Positions 46,247 to 58,433 of a stretch of DNA of 64,000 nt are shown here, one piece after another. The notes beneath the pieces were generated by a model that was given only the letters and a program-made list of their open reading frames with translations, made no database searches and was not told the DNA's origin. The stretch spans positions 58,595,584 to 58,659,583 of the forward strand of contig CM043705.1 in NCBI GenBank assembly GCA_023935145.1, read 5' to 3'. Each line of letters begins with the position of its first letter. The first letter of the stretch is position 1. The translations under genes and the position numbers were made by a program. The stretch is from Bretschneidera sinensis. Its lineage: Eukaryota; Streptophyta; Magnoliopsida; Brassicales; Akaniaceae.

Positions 46247-46382
46247 AACATGTCATATCATTGAAAATGTGAGATAAAGATTGACATGACATAATATAAT
46301 TGATCGGACCAACTCAAAAAGCCAGGCCTATGCAAGAATTTCTCACTCTCAACACTTATTAGCTAGCTGCTTGCCCACCACA

Positions 46383-46389
46383 GTATATA
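46383..46389 (+). promoter_or_regulatory. TATA box of the GUB_WAK gene
   Basis: GTATATA lies 92 bases before the ATG, followed by a CT-rich initiator-like leader (46439-46464), a usual plant promoter layout. Confidence 0.5.
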
Positions 46390-46474
46390 CCAACACCACG
46401 TCAAATTTCACAACTCATTTCCACTTCTCAAACTCTCTTACTCGCTCTCTCTCTTTCTGTCTTTCATAGCAACA

Positions 46475-47502
46475 ATGAAGCTAAAACATTCTTCTTTTAC
46501 AACAATTATCTTCTTCATGTACTCTATAATCTTTCTTCCTTCCTTAATCTCATCCCAAGCAGCTTGCCAGAGAACTTGTGGCAAATTACCCATCAAATAC
46601 CCATTTGGAACAGGGCTTGGATGTGGGGATCCACGATTCCAACAATATATAACTTGCAATGATCAAATACTCACCTTAACAACACACACAGGCTGCTACC
46701 TAATCACCAACCTAGACTACACAAATCAAGTCATGTACATCTCAGATCCTTCAATGTCGACTTGTGCTTGCACTCAACCAAGCAAAGGCTTTGGCTTAGA
46801 TTGGGATGCCCCCTTTTCTTTCCATGATGATACTGTTTTCACTCTCCTTGATTGCTCAACAACTTCCTCTCCAATTTTCAGATCAAACAGCTATAACAAT
46901 GGTGATAATACCAATAGTACAGTTCCTTTGTGTGATAAACAGGGTGCACCCATTTGCAGTTTCTTGTATTCTTGCTGGGCAATTAGTATGATGAATCTCC
47001 CTATCTCAACATGTTGTGTTTACACACCAATAGATCTCGGGCCATCGTTCGAAATGGATTTACAGAAGCTGCAATGCTCTTCATATTCTGGGTTTTATAG
47101 CTTTAGTGGTCAGGAATCTAACCCTGAAAATTGGAAGTATGGAATAGCAATTAAATACAAGTTTAATGTGTATAATGAGTATCCAAGCTCATGTGCTAGT
47201 TGTGAGAGAAGTAATGGAGTTTGTGGGTACAGTGAGTCTTACAATTCTTTTATCTGTAGCTGTCCTAGTGGATTGAACACGACGACGGATTGTTTCTTTG
47301 TAGCATCTTACAATAATGGCTTAAGGCTTCTCCCATGGCAGAAAGGTATCGACTTTAATTTATTTAATTTTTTCCCTTTTTCGAAAATACGTTTTGTCAG
47401 ATTTTCTGCTTTGGTATCTGATATTTGGATTATATTGTTGTTGTTGCAGGGACTTGGTTGATCTGTTCTTTGTCATGGATTCTGGTTTGGTTGCTATCGT
47501 AG
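46475..47502 (+). CDS. Secreted GUB_WAK-type cysteine-rich protein, two exons
   Basis: CDS join(46475..47345, 47450..47502), 307 residues. A signal peptide (residues 1-29, ending ISSQA) is followed by a GUB_WAK galacturonan-binding domain (CQRTCGKLPIKYPFGTGLGC and later cysteines). A second Cys-rich C-terminal region (CASCERSNGVCGY to FICSCPSG, ~239-270) and a hydrophobic C terminus (WLICSLSWILVWLLS) end it; the tail is a likely GPI-anchor or membrane signal. The intron 47346-47449 has GT and TTGTTGCAG ends and keeps the frame. There is no kinase domain, so it is a receptor-like ectodomain protein, probably at the cell wall. The ATG context (AACAATGAAG) is good. It appears intact. Confidence 0.85.
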
Positions 47503-47520
47503 ATTGTGATTTGGGAAAGA

Positions 47521-47530
47521 ATAATAAAAG
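47521..47530 (+). terminator. Possible polyadenylation signal
   Basis: ATAATAAAAG lies about 20 bases after the stop codon of the GUB_WAK gene. Plant poly(A) signals are loose, so this is only suggestive. Confidence 0.3.
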
Positions 47531-48382
47531 GAATTCCAACGCTCAAAACTGAATTAAAATGCTGAAGTTTGACCTCTCACTTTGTTTTTATGTCAGACTT
47601 CTCCAATGTGAAAGCAAAAGGTTCAAGTTCACTCTTTTTCTTAGGGAAAATAGTTATTTACTTTGTTGCTATGAACTTGTTATGTGCCTTCAAATTGAAG
47701 GAATGTGCAAAAGACTGATTTCATTTCTAGATTTAAAAAAAGCTTTCTTTTAATTATATCTTGGTGAAGAAGTATAGAATCAGAGAATAAGAATTAGAAT
47801 GATGTATTCTTGCATTATGTACATTGAAAAGGATAAACTCTAACTAACCCAACAATTAGAACATGCAAAATTTACCAAATCTTTATATAATAACCATCCA
47901 ATTTAGCCCTGCACTTGTGTACCTTGGTTAAGGATATCTCTCTATCCGGCTTGTGGACATCTCTTTTTTCTTATTGCAAATTTGACACTCACGCAAACAC
48001 ACAGAAATTTGCCTAATTCCCTCACAAGTTACCGTGTTTTCATTAAAGACAAATCGATAAAATCAATTGAACTTCATGATAATTCCCAAAACTGATATAA
48101 AAATACCATCTATAAGGTGATTCGTTGAGCCAAGTTTTATGTTTCCAGCTAATAAAGTAAGGCCTTTTGGATAATGGAGGGATTGATGGTTTTAAAGGAA
48201 CAAGGCATGGAATAGGGTTCCTTTTTCAGCACCATATCCACAAGAATCAATTTCATAAGTAAAATAATTGGTTAGTTAAAATTTAAAGTTTATGTTTTAA
48301 ATCCTTTGAAAACTTTATTGATAATTTTAAAGAATTATATTGATAATATTATTTTTTTGAGTTTCACACTTATATTGTTTTT
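47531..48382. other. AT-rich intergenic DNA
   Basis: No gene recognised. The first part is likely the 3' untranslated region of the GUB_WAK gene. Confidence 0.4.
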
Positions 48383-48702
48383 TCGGATGGAGTAATATTT
48401 TAGTTTTGATCTGGGTTATGCTTTAATAAAAAAACTTATTTTTTCATTTATAGATTAAGGAATAAATATGTTTTTTAAGGTTTAATTTTCATATTTTCTT
48501 CATCCCTCAAAAAAAATATATTTATTACATTATTTTTTAAGATGGAAAATGAAAAATATAATTTGTTTTAGGGATGAAGAAAAATATGAAAATTGAACCT
48601 AGAGAAATATATTTATCTCTTAATATATGAATAAAAAATAAGTTTTTTTTTTTTATTGAAGAATAACCTAGATCAAAACTGAAATATTAGTTCATTTAAA
48701 GG
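48383..48702. mobile_element. Foldback (inverted-repeat) MITE
   Basis: The left arm (about 48383-48505) and right arm (about 48580-48702) are inverted copies over more than 100 bases. Both contain TTTTGATCTRGGTTAT, then a poly-A block and AAACTTATTTTTT, then TTTTCATATTTT and CTTCATCCCT, with an AT-rich loop of ~70 bases. No coding capacity. A partial third copy of the right arm lies at 48810-48875. Confidence 0.75.
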
Positions 48703-49232
48703 AAAAAAAATAATGGTTGAGTTAAACTAACAACCACGACCATGACGACAGAAACTCTTGGGCAAAAAATTAATCAATGAATTTTTATGATGTGTCACAT
48801 CACTTTTGAGTTTTTTTCTTTTTATTGAAGTATAACTCAGATCGAAATCGAAATATTTTTTCATTTAAAAAAATTAATTATTGAGCTAAACTTATTACAT
48901 GACGCAGAAACTCTTGGTTAGAAGAAATTTTTACTGGCTCGAATCTAAATTCAATGGTTTAAACTAACTGAAAATTTCAATAAATTTGATTGGTAATATT
49001 AATTTTTGAGTCACACACCTATGTTGACATTATCAATGAAACTTCTCAATATTATCAATAAAATTTCAACCGATTTAAATTATTAGATTTAAATCCAAAC
49101 CAACTAAAAAATTTTACTTGATCAAAAAAATTTAGTCAACGAAAATTTATGATGTGTGTCACATCACTTTCATGTTTAATACGGTAGTACTTGATAATAC
49201 CATTTTCCTTTCATTGCAGAAGCGTAAGCTAA
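48703..49232. other. AT-rich DNA with a partial copy of the foldback arm
   Basis: The stretch 48810-48875 (TTTTATTGAAGTATAACTCA then GATCGAAATCGAAATA) repeats the outer part of the foldback arm. About 48960-49090 shares TATTATCAATAAAATTTC words with 48290-48370 and 44500-44610. No gene seen. Confidence 0.4.
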
Positions 49233-49323
49233 TTTTTTTTTATCGGTAAAGGTAATTATATTGATAAAAAATTATATACAAAAATACACTGGGCATACCC
49301 AGGAGATATGAACATGAGAGCAT

Positions 49324-50412
49324 TTAGAAGCTTAATCTATAATCAGAAAAATTAGCATATACAACTCTATAAACATGTATTTTAATTTTCCTGACAATAC
49401 TGCTTGGAAGGGTAGCAGTGCTTTCAAATATTCTAGCATTCCTTTCTAGCCAAATATGGTGTACCGTGCTGGCGAGAGCCGCATGCTTGGCCTTGGCAGA
49501 CGGGCCATTCCCTCGAGCCTCCTTATGGATCCATTTTATTGCACTTTTAATGGTATACATGCCCCTTCTGCAACCTAACCAGGCTTTAATATCTTTCCAT
49601 ATAGACTCACTGATTCAGCAAGAGAAGAAGATGTGATTAACTGACTCTTTAGAATCTCTACACATGGGGCAGATTCTGTCAATTTCAGTGAACAAGAGCT
49701 TATCCTTAGTGAGCAGTTTATCCTTAATGGCTAACCATAAAATGAATGCATGCTTGGGGGTACAACTACTGCTCCACACCACAGATGCCCATTTAGCATT
49801 TGTTCCCTTAGGCCTGAAAGAAGTCATAGGCCTTCTTTATACTGATCTGGTTCTGATCTACCCACTGCATCATTCTGGCCTTTGCTTGCTGGATTGAGGA
49901 CTTTGAAAAGATCAATCCATTTTTTATTTCAAGAAGTTTTTCCATAAGGCTGAGTCCTCATGCTTAGGGCTCGAGCTCCAGATGGAAGACCCTTGCAAAT
50001 AGAAATGGTCCACCCACCTAACCCAGAGAGAGTCTTTCTTTTGGTGGATATTTCATAGAGCTTTTGATAACAGAGCTGAGTTCCAACATTTGAGGTCAAT
50101 GAGCCCCAAACCCCCTTCTGCTTTTGGAAGACATACTTCTTTCCAAGCAACCAGGGCCTTTTTTGAGTCTGAATTCTTTCAACTCCATAAGAATGCTCTG
50201 CAAATTCTGATTATTCTGTCCTTGATGTTGGCTGGAATGGGAAAAATAGCCAACCAAAAACACTCCACACCCTGTATGATAGATTTGATTAATTATGCTC
50301 TTCCAGCAAAGGACAGATTAGTACTTACCCAAGCATTGATGTATGCAGAAATTTTTTTCAATAAGAGGGAGATAGTGAGCAGTGTTAAGTCTAGTTGAGG
50401 CCAAAGGGACCC
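49324..50412 (-). pseudogene. LINE ORF2 C-terminal part (RT thumb and zf-RVT)
   Basis: Starting at the insertion, the minus strand reads LGVPLASTRLN, directly continuing the RT frame from the right flank, then INAWVSTNLSFAGRAQLI, a typical plant LINE RT end. The zf-RVT region (CTPKHAFILWLAIKDKL, then CPMCRDSKESVNHIFFSC, 49615-49827) and a final segment with HHIWLERNARIFE (49324-49560) follow. Frameshifts separate these pieces. Confidence 0.85.
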
Positions 50413-50417
50413 CAAGA

Positions 50418-51619
50418 TAATGAGTCTTAAACATTGCATATTTAAGCCCTTAAATTATATATATTAAGCTCTTAGTTTGTATTATTTCACTTTATTTTAT
50501 GTCTTCTGTGTCTTGTGTATTTTTGTAGGTTTGTGGAGAAAATGAAGCATTTCAGGAGATATCAAACTTCAAGAGCAAAAGCTGAGGATGCCTAGTGCGA
50601 TCGAGCGCACGAGACATGCGATCGAGCACACCTGCCTATGAACGAGTGCATGGTCAACATCCCACATCGAAATCTTTGCAGTGCAGTGCACCTGCGATCG
50701 AGCGCATCTGACATGCGATCGATCACACCAATCTGCGATCGAGTGCACTTGAGCAGTATCCCACATCGAATCTGCAACCCATTGTGCTCCGGGACTCCCC
50801 CTCTAAAAGAACCATCTCACTTCATCATTCAGTGTGAAATTCCTGGGCCATTTGGTGTAATCCAGTGGACATCTGCTAGCATTCTGGTGGACCCTGAAGG
50901 CTTTGCTACCACGAGGGGAAGCACCACCCAACAACGAGTGGAATTTCTCCCATGTATAGTAATTTATTTCTTTTTATCTAGTTTTAAAGCTTAATGTTCA
51001 GCACTTGTATTGTGAACTTTAGTTTAATAATTATGAGAGGCTAAAATCTTCAGCTAAGGTTAAAGATGAAGCCTTTCCATTGTTTAGCATTATATTTTCA
51101 GATTTGCGCATAATAATTCTGATGTTTTTAGTATAAATGTTTTGTTCAATTATTTGTGTAAATCTTATAATTGATTGCTTTTAATTGTTAAATTGGATAT
51201 TCCTTGAGTTTCATCTAATGGATATATCGAATCATTTTTGGCTAAATTGGGTTTCCTTTGTGATTTGTTAGAAGCTGATACATTGGATGCTTTTGGTTTA
51301 ATTGGGATATTCGTTGTTTTTTGTTTAAAGTTGGATTCATGGAATTTTTTGATTACTTTTATATAGAACATGAAAATATATGCTTTACTTTGGTGGGGTG
51401 GATTTAGAAACCTTAATCTTTTTAACATTTGCTTTAAACCAATTTAGCTTAAGTTTATATTTCTTTGCACAATATAATACAAAATTCGGAACTAGGTTAA
51501 AATAGGGTTAATTTAGATAAAATTACATTTTCACAACGCAATTCCCTGTGGATTCGACCTCGCACTTGCACACACTATATTGCAAACGATTCATGCGCTT
51601 GCGAGTAATTTAAAACTCA
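50418..51619 (+). mobile_element. 5' LTR of the Athila element
   Basis: The 1202-base LTR starts TAATGAG (TG changed to TA) and ends AAAACTCA. It holds a GCGATCGAGCGC-type motif cluster (50596-50748) and a damaged TATA box (TCTAAAAG near 50802). Its partner at 58434-59656 is close but has kept the TG start and TATA box. Confidence 0.85.
50596..50748. repeat. GCGATCGAGCGC motif cluster in 5' Athila LTR
   Basis: Five copies of TGCGATCGAGCGCA or variants lie in about 150 bases, just upstream of the TATA position. The motif is an imperfect palindrome centred on TCGA. Confidence 0.75.
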
Positions 51620-51630
51620 CAACGAGTTTT

Positions 51631-51648
51631 TGGCGCTATTGCCGGGGA
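51631..51648 (+). other. Primer binding site, tRNA-Asp type
   Basis: TGGCGCTATTGCCGGGGA is complementary, with two mismatches, to the 3' end of plant tRNA-Asp (CCCCGGCAACGGCGCCA), the primer used by Athila-group elements. It lies 11 bases inside the LTR. Confidence 0.8.
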
Positions 51649-51892
51649 ATTGTTTTGTTTGTGAAAATTAATTTCTTTTGTCTGAATTAATTTTATTTTT
51701 CTACTAGTTAGTTAGCATTGTTTGTTTGATTTTTCTTTTTGGCAATTTTATTTTATTTTATTTGTTTATAAAAAAAATTGCAAATTTTTGTTGGCTCATT
51801 TTGTGAGTAGTGTGTTTGCTGTTTGTGCATTTATTCTATTTTATTCTGTAGTTTCTGCTGATTAGTTTATTTTAGTGCTTTTTGTGCAGTGT

Positions 51893-53198
51893 ATGCTTGG
51901 TCGGAGATCCCTGAATTTAGATTTGATACATTTAGATCCCGACTTAGAAAGAACTCTTAGGAGACAGAAAAGAGCACTAGTTGAAAGAGAGACAGTTGAG
52001 ATGGGAGAAAATTTTAGGAATGCAAATCATCTGAAAATGTAGAGCAACCTAGAGCTTGGAACGTGGACTCCACTACATCCCTTAGGGATTTGTTCGCACC
52101 CGTTGCGACTAATTCATCTTCTTGCATAGTGCTGCCACATACCAATGTCACCCATTTTGACTTAAAGCCACATGTCATCCAACTCCTACTCTTATTTCAT
52201 GGCTTAGATCTTGAAAATCCTTATAGTCATGTAAAGAAGTTCAAAAACATTTGTGCCACATTCAAGTTTCAGAACTTCTCTGAGGAGTCAGTCCATCTTC
52301 AATTTTTCCCTTTTTCTCTTCACGATAGAGCTAGGGCATGGTTGGATTCAAACACGCCCGGGTCTATTACATCTTGGGAAAATCTGCTTAGCAAATTTTA
52401 TCATAAGTTTTTCCTAATGTCTATAGTGAATGAGTGCCGAAAGGAGATTAGTTCTTTCACTCAGGATGAGAATAAAAAGTTTTTTGAGAGCTAAGAGCGC
52501 TTCAAAAAGTTACTGATCAGATGCCTTCCACATGGATATGAAAAATGGAGACTCGTTCAGTTCTTCTACTAAGGGTTGACTCAACCCAACCATAGCATGA
52601 TCAAGTCTCTGAATGGGGAGGCATTTTTGAGTCTAACGGGGGAGGAAGCATACAAGGCGTTGGACAAGTTGTCCGACAACTCATAGCACTGGGATTTTTC
52701 AAGCTGTAGAGATAAGTCCATTCGTGCTCCCAAGAAATGAGACATTTATGAGGTCAGGGAAGACACTGATTTGAGGATAAAGTTAGATGCTCTCACTAAG
52801 AAGATTGATGCTCTCGCTGTGGGCCAATCCATCAATGCTGCCAACATATTCAATATTGATAGTTGTTCCATCTGTGCTAGTCCTATGCATCTAGCACAGA
52901 ATTGTCCATCAATGCTGGTTTTTGCCGAGTATCCTATGGAACAAGTGAATGCTTTCAATGACTATCGGAGGCAGTCAAATGGATCTTATTCCGAGACGTA
53001 CAATTCAGGGTGACGGAACCACCCTAATTTTTCATGGAAGCAGAGCCAACCAATGAATCAGAGAAGAGCCCCGCATCATGCTCAAAATTAATACTATCCC
53101 GGAAAGAGAAGGGAAAGTTTTCCAGTCAGCCCATGCCCAACCTAAAAGGACAGTTTATGGTTGAAAATTCATCAACTCCCACGCACGAGGAGGAATAA
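51893..53198 (+). pseudogene. Athila gag pseudogene
   Basis: The frame starts MLGRRSLNLDLIHLDP (51893) and stops at 52040. It resumes at 52063 with the gag core (FPFSLHDRARAWLDS, WENLLSKFYHKFF), then stops again at 52492. The remaining gag is readable out to a CCHC knuckle (CSICASPMHLAQNC, near 52864-52905) and a Gln/Asn-rich stretch. Gag would form the particle. Stops are frequent and several look like CAG to TAG or TGG to TAG. Confidence 0.8.
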
Positions 53199-54414
53199 GT
53201 GCAGTCGATTGTCACATTGAGGTCTGGGAGACAAGTGGACAATCGAGTGAAAGAGAACCCTGCTATGCAGCAAGGGCAAAGAAGTGGCGATAAGGAGAAG
53301 AGAGATGTTGGGCCATCTATAGCCACACCTACTGTGAAGGACCCTCCTAGGTCGCTTGTACCTAAAGCACCTTACCCTGAGAGATTACAGGCGCCTAAGA
53401 AAGGAGGGAAGTATGAGGAAATTTTGGAGGTATTCAAGCAGGTCCAAATCAATATCCCATTTTTGGACGCCATTCACCAAATAACGTCATATGCCAAGTT
53501 TATAAAGGACTTGATCACTATCAAGAGGAGGATGAATGTTCCAAAGAAGGCATTTTTGACCGAGCAAGTTAGCTTAATCCTTCAGTTCAAGCTACCCATC
53601 AAGTATAAGGACCCGGGGTATCCTACCATCTCTTGCACGATAGGAGTCAGCCAAATTGAGAGGGCTCTCTTGGATCTAGGAACAAGTGTGAACCTTCTAC
53701 CTTACTCAGTCTATTTACAGTTAGGGTAAGGAGAACTGAAGCCCACAAACACGACGCTTCAATTGGCTGATAGGTCAGTGAAAATACCACAGGGAGTAGT
53801 TGATGACGTTTTGATAAAAGTGGATAAGTTCTATTTTCCCGTGGATTTTATTGTGCTTGACACAGAGCCGGTTCAGAATGTAGGGATTCAGATACCGGTT
53901 ATTCTAGGGCGACCATTATTAGCCACGGCTAACGCCCTGATTAATTGTAGGACAGGGGTGATGAAGATTTCCTTCGGAAATATGACATTGGAGTTGAATA
54001 TCTTTGATATCACTAGGAAACCACTAGAATATGATGAAGTGATAAATGTATGCTTGATAGAGGAGATTCTTGAGGAGACTGTGAATGAATCAAGCATTGA
54101 GGACCCCTGGAGGCATGCTTTACTCAATTTGGAGAGGATTTGGATTTAGATAAGTTACTCGAGCAAGCTAGTACCATTTTGGAGTCTCCTCCTAGGGAGA
54201 GCAATGAGACGAAGGAGACTGCAGCACCTGAACCCCCCAAGAAGGAACTTAAGCCTTTATCGGATAATCTTAAGTATAAGTTCCTAGGTCCAGCCAATTG
54301 TTTGCCTGTGATTATAGCTTCAGATTTGGGTGAGGCTCAAGAGAAGAAATTATTAGATGTTTTAAGGAAGCTATCAGCTGGACTATTGAGGATATCAGAT
54401 GAATCAACCCCTCA
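53199..54414 (+). pseudogene. Athila protease region
   Basis: The frame begins QSIVTLRSGRQVDN, the usual start of the protease part in this group, and has the active site LLDLGTSVNLLPYSVY near 53670-53705 (D-L-G-T-S). A stop at 53727 breaks it. The second block with GIQIPVILGRPLLATANALI (53889-53945, 53763-54149 frame) and the linker before RT (54140-54421) follow in shifted frames. Confidence 0.8.
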
Positions 54415-55812
54415 GTGGTGATGCACAAGATACATTTGGAGGAGAATACCAAGCCATCGAGGGAGCCACATAGAAAGCTCAACCCATCTATGCAAGAGGT
54501 TGTAAGGGCAGAAGTAATTAAGCTGTTAGATGCTGAGATCATTTATCCCATCTCTGATAGCAAGTGGGTGAGCCTGATTTATGCCGTGCCTAAGCGAGCT
54601 AGATTAATGGTAGTAAAGAATAAGGACGACGAGTTGGTGCCAACTCGTGTTCAGTCAGGGTGGAGAGTGTGTATAGACTACCGTAAACTGAACGCTGCCA
54701 CAAGGAAGGATCATTTTCCACTCCCATTTATTAATCAGATGGTGGAGTATTTGGCTGGGTACGAGTATTGTTGCTTTTTGGATGGTTATTCTGGAAATAA
54801 CCAGGTCTCTGTGGACCCCGAAGATCAGGAGAATACGACATTTACCTATTCTTTTGGGACATTCGCCTACCATTGCATGCCCTTTAGGTTATGCAATGCA
54901 CCCACTACTTTTCAGCGGTGCATGGTCAGTATATTCTCTGACATGGTAGAGCGGTTCTTAGAGATTTTCATGGACGACTTCTCTGTTTTCAGTTCAACAT
55001 TTGAGGAGTGCCTACACCGTCTCACTTTGGTTTTAGTGCGGTGCAAAGAGAAGAACCTGGTGCTTAATTGAGAGAAGTATTTTATGGTTAAGCAAGGTAT
55101 TGTATTGGGGTATGTCATATCTTATCAGGGGATTGATGTCAACAAAGCGAAGGTGGACCTGATTTCCAATCTTTCACCCCCACGTACAGTGAATGAGGTT
55201 TGATCTTTTCTGGGCCATGCAGGCTTCTACAGGCGATTTATCTAGAATTTCAGCAAAATCACCAGGCCCTTGTGCAAGTTATTACTGAAGGATGCCCTAT
55301 TTGTATTTGATGAAGACTATAAGAAAGCATTTGGGGATCTGAAGAAGATTTTGGCGTCCACACCCATTATTCAGCCACCCAACTAGGGTGTGCCTTTTGA
55401 GATTATGTGTGACGCATCAGACTATGCTGTTGGAGTTGTTTTGGGGTAGTGTGTTGATAAACTTCCCCATGTTATCTATTATGCAAGTCGAACTCTAAAC
55501 GACGCACAACTCAATTACTCTACCACTGAGAAGGAGTTGCTAGTAGTTATTTTTGCATTAGACAAGTTCAGATCCTACTTGTTAGGATCTAAAGTCATTA
55601 TCTACTCGGACCATGCAGCATTAAAGTATCTTTTCTCTAAAAAAAATGCTAAATCTCATCTTATCCGATGGATCTTGCTACTTCAAGAGTTTGACATAAA
55701 GATTCGGGATATGAAAGTTTCCGAAAATATGGTGGCGGACCATTTGTCTATATTGATTGTGGATTTCACTGAGGCTACCACTCCCATTTCTGAGACCTTT
55801 CCTGATGAGTAG
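54415..55812 (+). pseudogene. Athila RT and RNase H
   Basis: The RT frame (54415-55071) contains GWRVCIDYRKLNAATRKDHF, then FLDGYSGNNQVSV, CMPFRLCNAPTTFQRCM and the catalytic FMDDFSVFSS. It ends in TGA where W is expected (LN-W-EK). RNase H is readable to 55812 ([54 protein letters not shown]) with further stops near 55200, 55243, 55384 and 55447. These would make element DNA; not functional. Confidence 0.85.
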
Positions 55813-57060
55813 TTGATGCACATTGCTCACAATCCCGCTCCATGGTTTGCTGATATAGTGAACTATCTTGTCACCGATCAAATGCCTTCACAATGGGGGT
55901 GATAAGATAAATAAAAAATTTTGGCCATGGTTAAACATTTTTTCCGGGATGATCCTTACCTGTTCAAGTATTGTCCTGATCAGATCATCAGAAGGTGTAT
56001 TCCTGAGCATGACCAATCTAATGTCACCGCTTTTTGCCATGATCATGCTTATGGAGGCCATTTCAGTGCTAAAAAGATCGTTGCGAAGATTTTGCAGTGT
56101 GGATTCTATTGGCCTACCCTGTTCCAAGACTCTCATACCTTCTATGTATCTTGTGAGCGTTACCAAAAGCTAGGGAGTATTTCTAGGAGGAATATGATGC
56201 CTCTCAACCCTATCCTGATTGTTGAGATTTTTAACGTATGGGGTATTAATTTTATGGGACCGTTCCTAAAGTCCTTTGGTTACCTGTACATTCTGGTTGC
56301 TGTGGACTATTTGTCCAAATGGGTAGAGGTCGTTGCATGCAAGACCAATGACCACAGAGTTGTGGTCCAGTTTTTGAAGGACATTATCTTTGCTCGTTTT
56401 GGTATGCCTCGAGCAATCATAAGTGACGGAGGTAAGCACTTTTGCAACCGAATTTTTGAGTAGTTGATGAAGAAGTATTTCATCACACACAAGGTTGCCA
56501 CCCTGTATCACCCTCAGACGAGTGGCCAAGTGGAAATTTCCAATTGTGAGATCAAGCAAATTTTGGAGAAGACTGTGAACCCTAGTAGAAAGAATTGGTC
56601 TCTGCGATTGACTGATGCACTATAGGCATATCGGACAGCTTTCAAGACACCAATTGGCGTGTCTCCCTATCATATTGTGTACGGAAAGGCATGTCACCTT
56701 CCGGTAGAATTGGAGCATCGTGCGTATTGGGCTATTAAGCAGCTAAACTTCAACCTTTCTAAGGCCGGCTCACAAAGGAAGCTCCAACTCAATGAATTAG
56801 AGGAGCTAGGGAATGATGCATATGAGTGTGCACGGTCATACAAGGCATGAATGAAGAAGACTTATGACCAAAACATTTTGAGACGAGCTTTTGAGCCGGG
56901 TAAAAAAGTTCTTCTTTACAACTCACGCCTGCATCTTTTTCCAGGCAAGCTCAAATCTCGATGGACAGGCCAATTTATTATTCGGTCAATTTTTCCTCAT
57001 GGGGCCATCGAGATTGAGGATCCAAAGAATGGTAACACTTTCAAGGTAAATGGATAGAGG
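55813..57060 (+). pseudogene. Athila integrase
   Basis: After the linker with PWFADIVNYLVTDQMPSQWG, the zinc-binding and core domains are readable in two or three frames: HAYGGHFSAKKIVAKILQ, CGFYWPTLFQD, then the core with D in VWGINFMGPF (W-G-I-N in place of the usual WGID) and D in IISDGGKHFC. The E lies beyond a stop at 56461. The C-terminal part gives [18 protein letters not shown] and LHLFPGKLKSRWTGQF. At the first position of the D-D-E triad an Asn replaces Asp, consistent with a G-to-A change. Confidence 0.85.
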
Positions 57061-58433
57061 CTAAAACCATTCTCGGAGTTGAGGAGTCCGGACATTGAGA
57101 TGATATTATTGGAGGATCCTATTTACTCAGATTAAATATCGTCTACTAGGGAGAGTCTGGCTGAAGACTTTAAACTTAGCGCTCATGGGAGGCACCCCAC
57201 AACTTATCCTTTCTGTTTATTTATTATTTTATATATTTATGATTAATGTTTGTTTCCAATATTTTTTTGTTTTTCAGTCTTTATTTTTCAAAGACAATGC
57301 GTACTTCAGTTCAAGTTTGGGGGTATGCTACGAGCCATACTAGTCCAGATAGTTCTCCATATCCCAGGTCAGCTCTTTCCATACTATTTACACATTAAGG
57401 TCAATGTATAATTTAAATTTGGGGGTATGGGAGACATATTTCACACACTTTGTCCTAATTTGTTGTTGTTTTTTTTAGTGAAGATAAATGCATGTTCATG
57501 TTCGTCTGAAAATTTTGGTTGATCTAAAAAAAATTGTGATGTGATTTCATTGGTGAGTTTAAAACTTTGAACACATGATCTGATGATTTAAACTTTAGTT
57601 ACTTACTTTAAGCATTTGAGAATTCACATGTTTGAGCCAATCTAACACGTGCACATTAGCACATATTTGTGTAAGGTATATTAATGTGTATGTTTCTTAT
57701 CTTAACTGAAACGAGATGACTTTTGGGATTAACACTTGGGCATAGAAAAGCATAAAAAATAATAATAATAATAAAAAATTAATGATCAGCATCAATAAAT
57801 TTTCCACTGAGTAACTGGACCTCTTGCCTCAGTAAGCAGTGAGTGTTCACGTCAAAAGGTGGAAATTTTGTAGCATTAAGGTCAGTTTAGTTTTGTAGCC
57901 TTTTTGACTCGAGTTAGTAAGTCTTTAGGGGTGTCTTTACACCTAATACCCTAAAACCATCTGGTTTGGGAGTCATTGACTCAACACTCGTTACATGGAT
58001 CAATTAGAAAGCTTGAGGGAACTAAACATAGCAGAGCCTTATTAAAAAAAAAATAATAATAATAATAAAATAAAATAAAACTATGCCATCATTGTTCATT
58101 CCGATGAGAAATTCTGTGAATCTTGAGATGTGGAAACGTTGTACGCTGGTTTTATTTGGAAACCTCATCAATATATGTTAATTCACTTTACACTGATTTA
58201 AGCTTGTGATGTCTTAGCATGCCTCTTATAAGTAATTAGGTTTTAAATTCTTGTTCATTGTGAAGATGGGTTAGATTTTTTAAGATTTCTCATGAACGAA
58301 TTTCATGATTTTGAGTGCTCCTTAAATTTTTGGATGCCATGAGTAATGAACTTATCTTTATGTTCTTTGTTTTTCATTTAGTTTTTCATTTAGTTTTGCT
58401 AAAGGACTAGCAAAATATAAGTTTGGGGGTATT
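57061..58433 (+). other. Non-coding 3' tail of Athila with three polypurine tracts
   Basis: No env-like frame is found in this 1.37 kb, unlike some Athila elements. A GGGAGGCACCCCA phrase (57187-57200) is typical of the region after Athila pol. AAGTTTGGGGGTA occurs at 57313-57325, AAATTTGGGGGTA at 57415-57427, and AAGTTTGGGGGTA again at 58419-58431 next to the LTR. Only the last is correctly placed to prime plus-strand DNA. Confidence 0.75.

Noticed and set aside
49233..50412. Left LINE part as a separate element from the right part
   Set aside because: The RT frame continues exactly across the Athila insertion, so both are one LINE.
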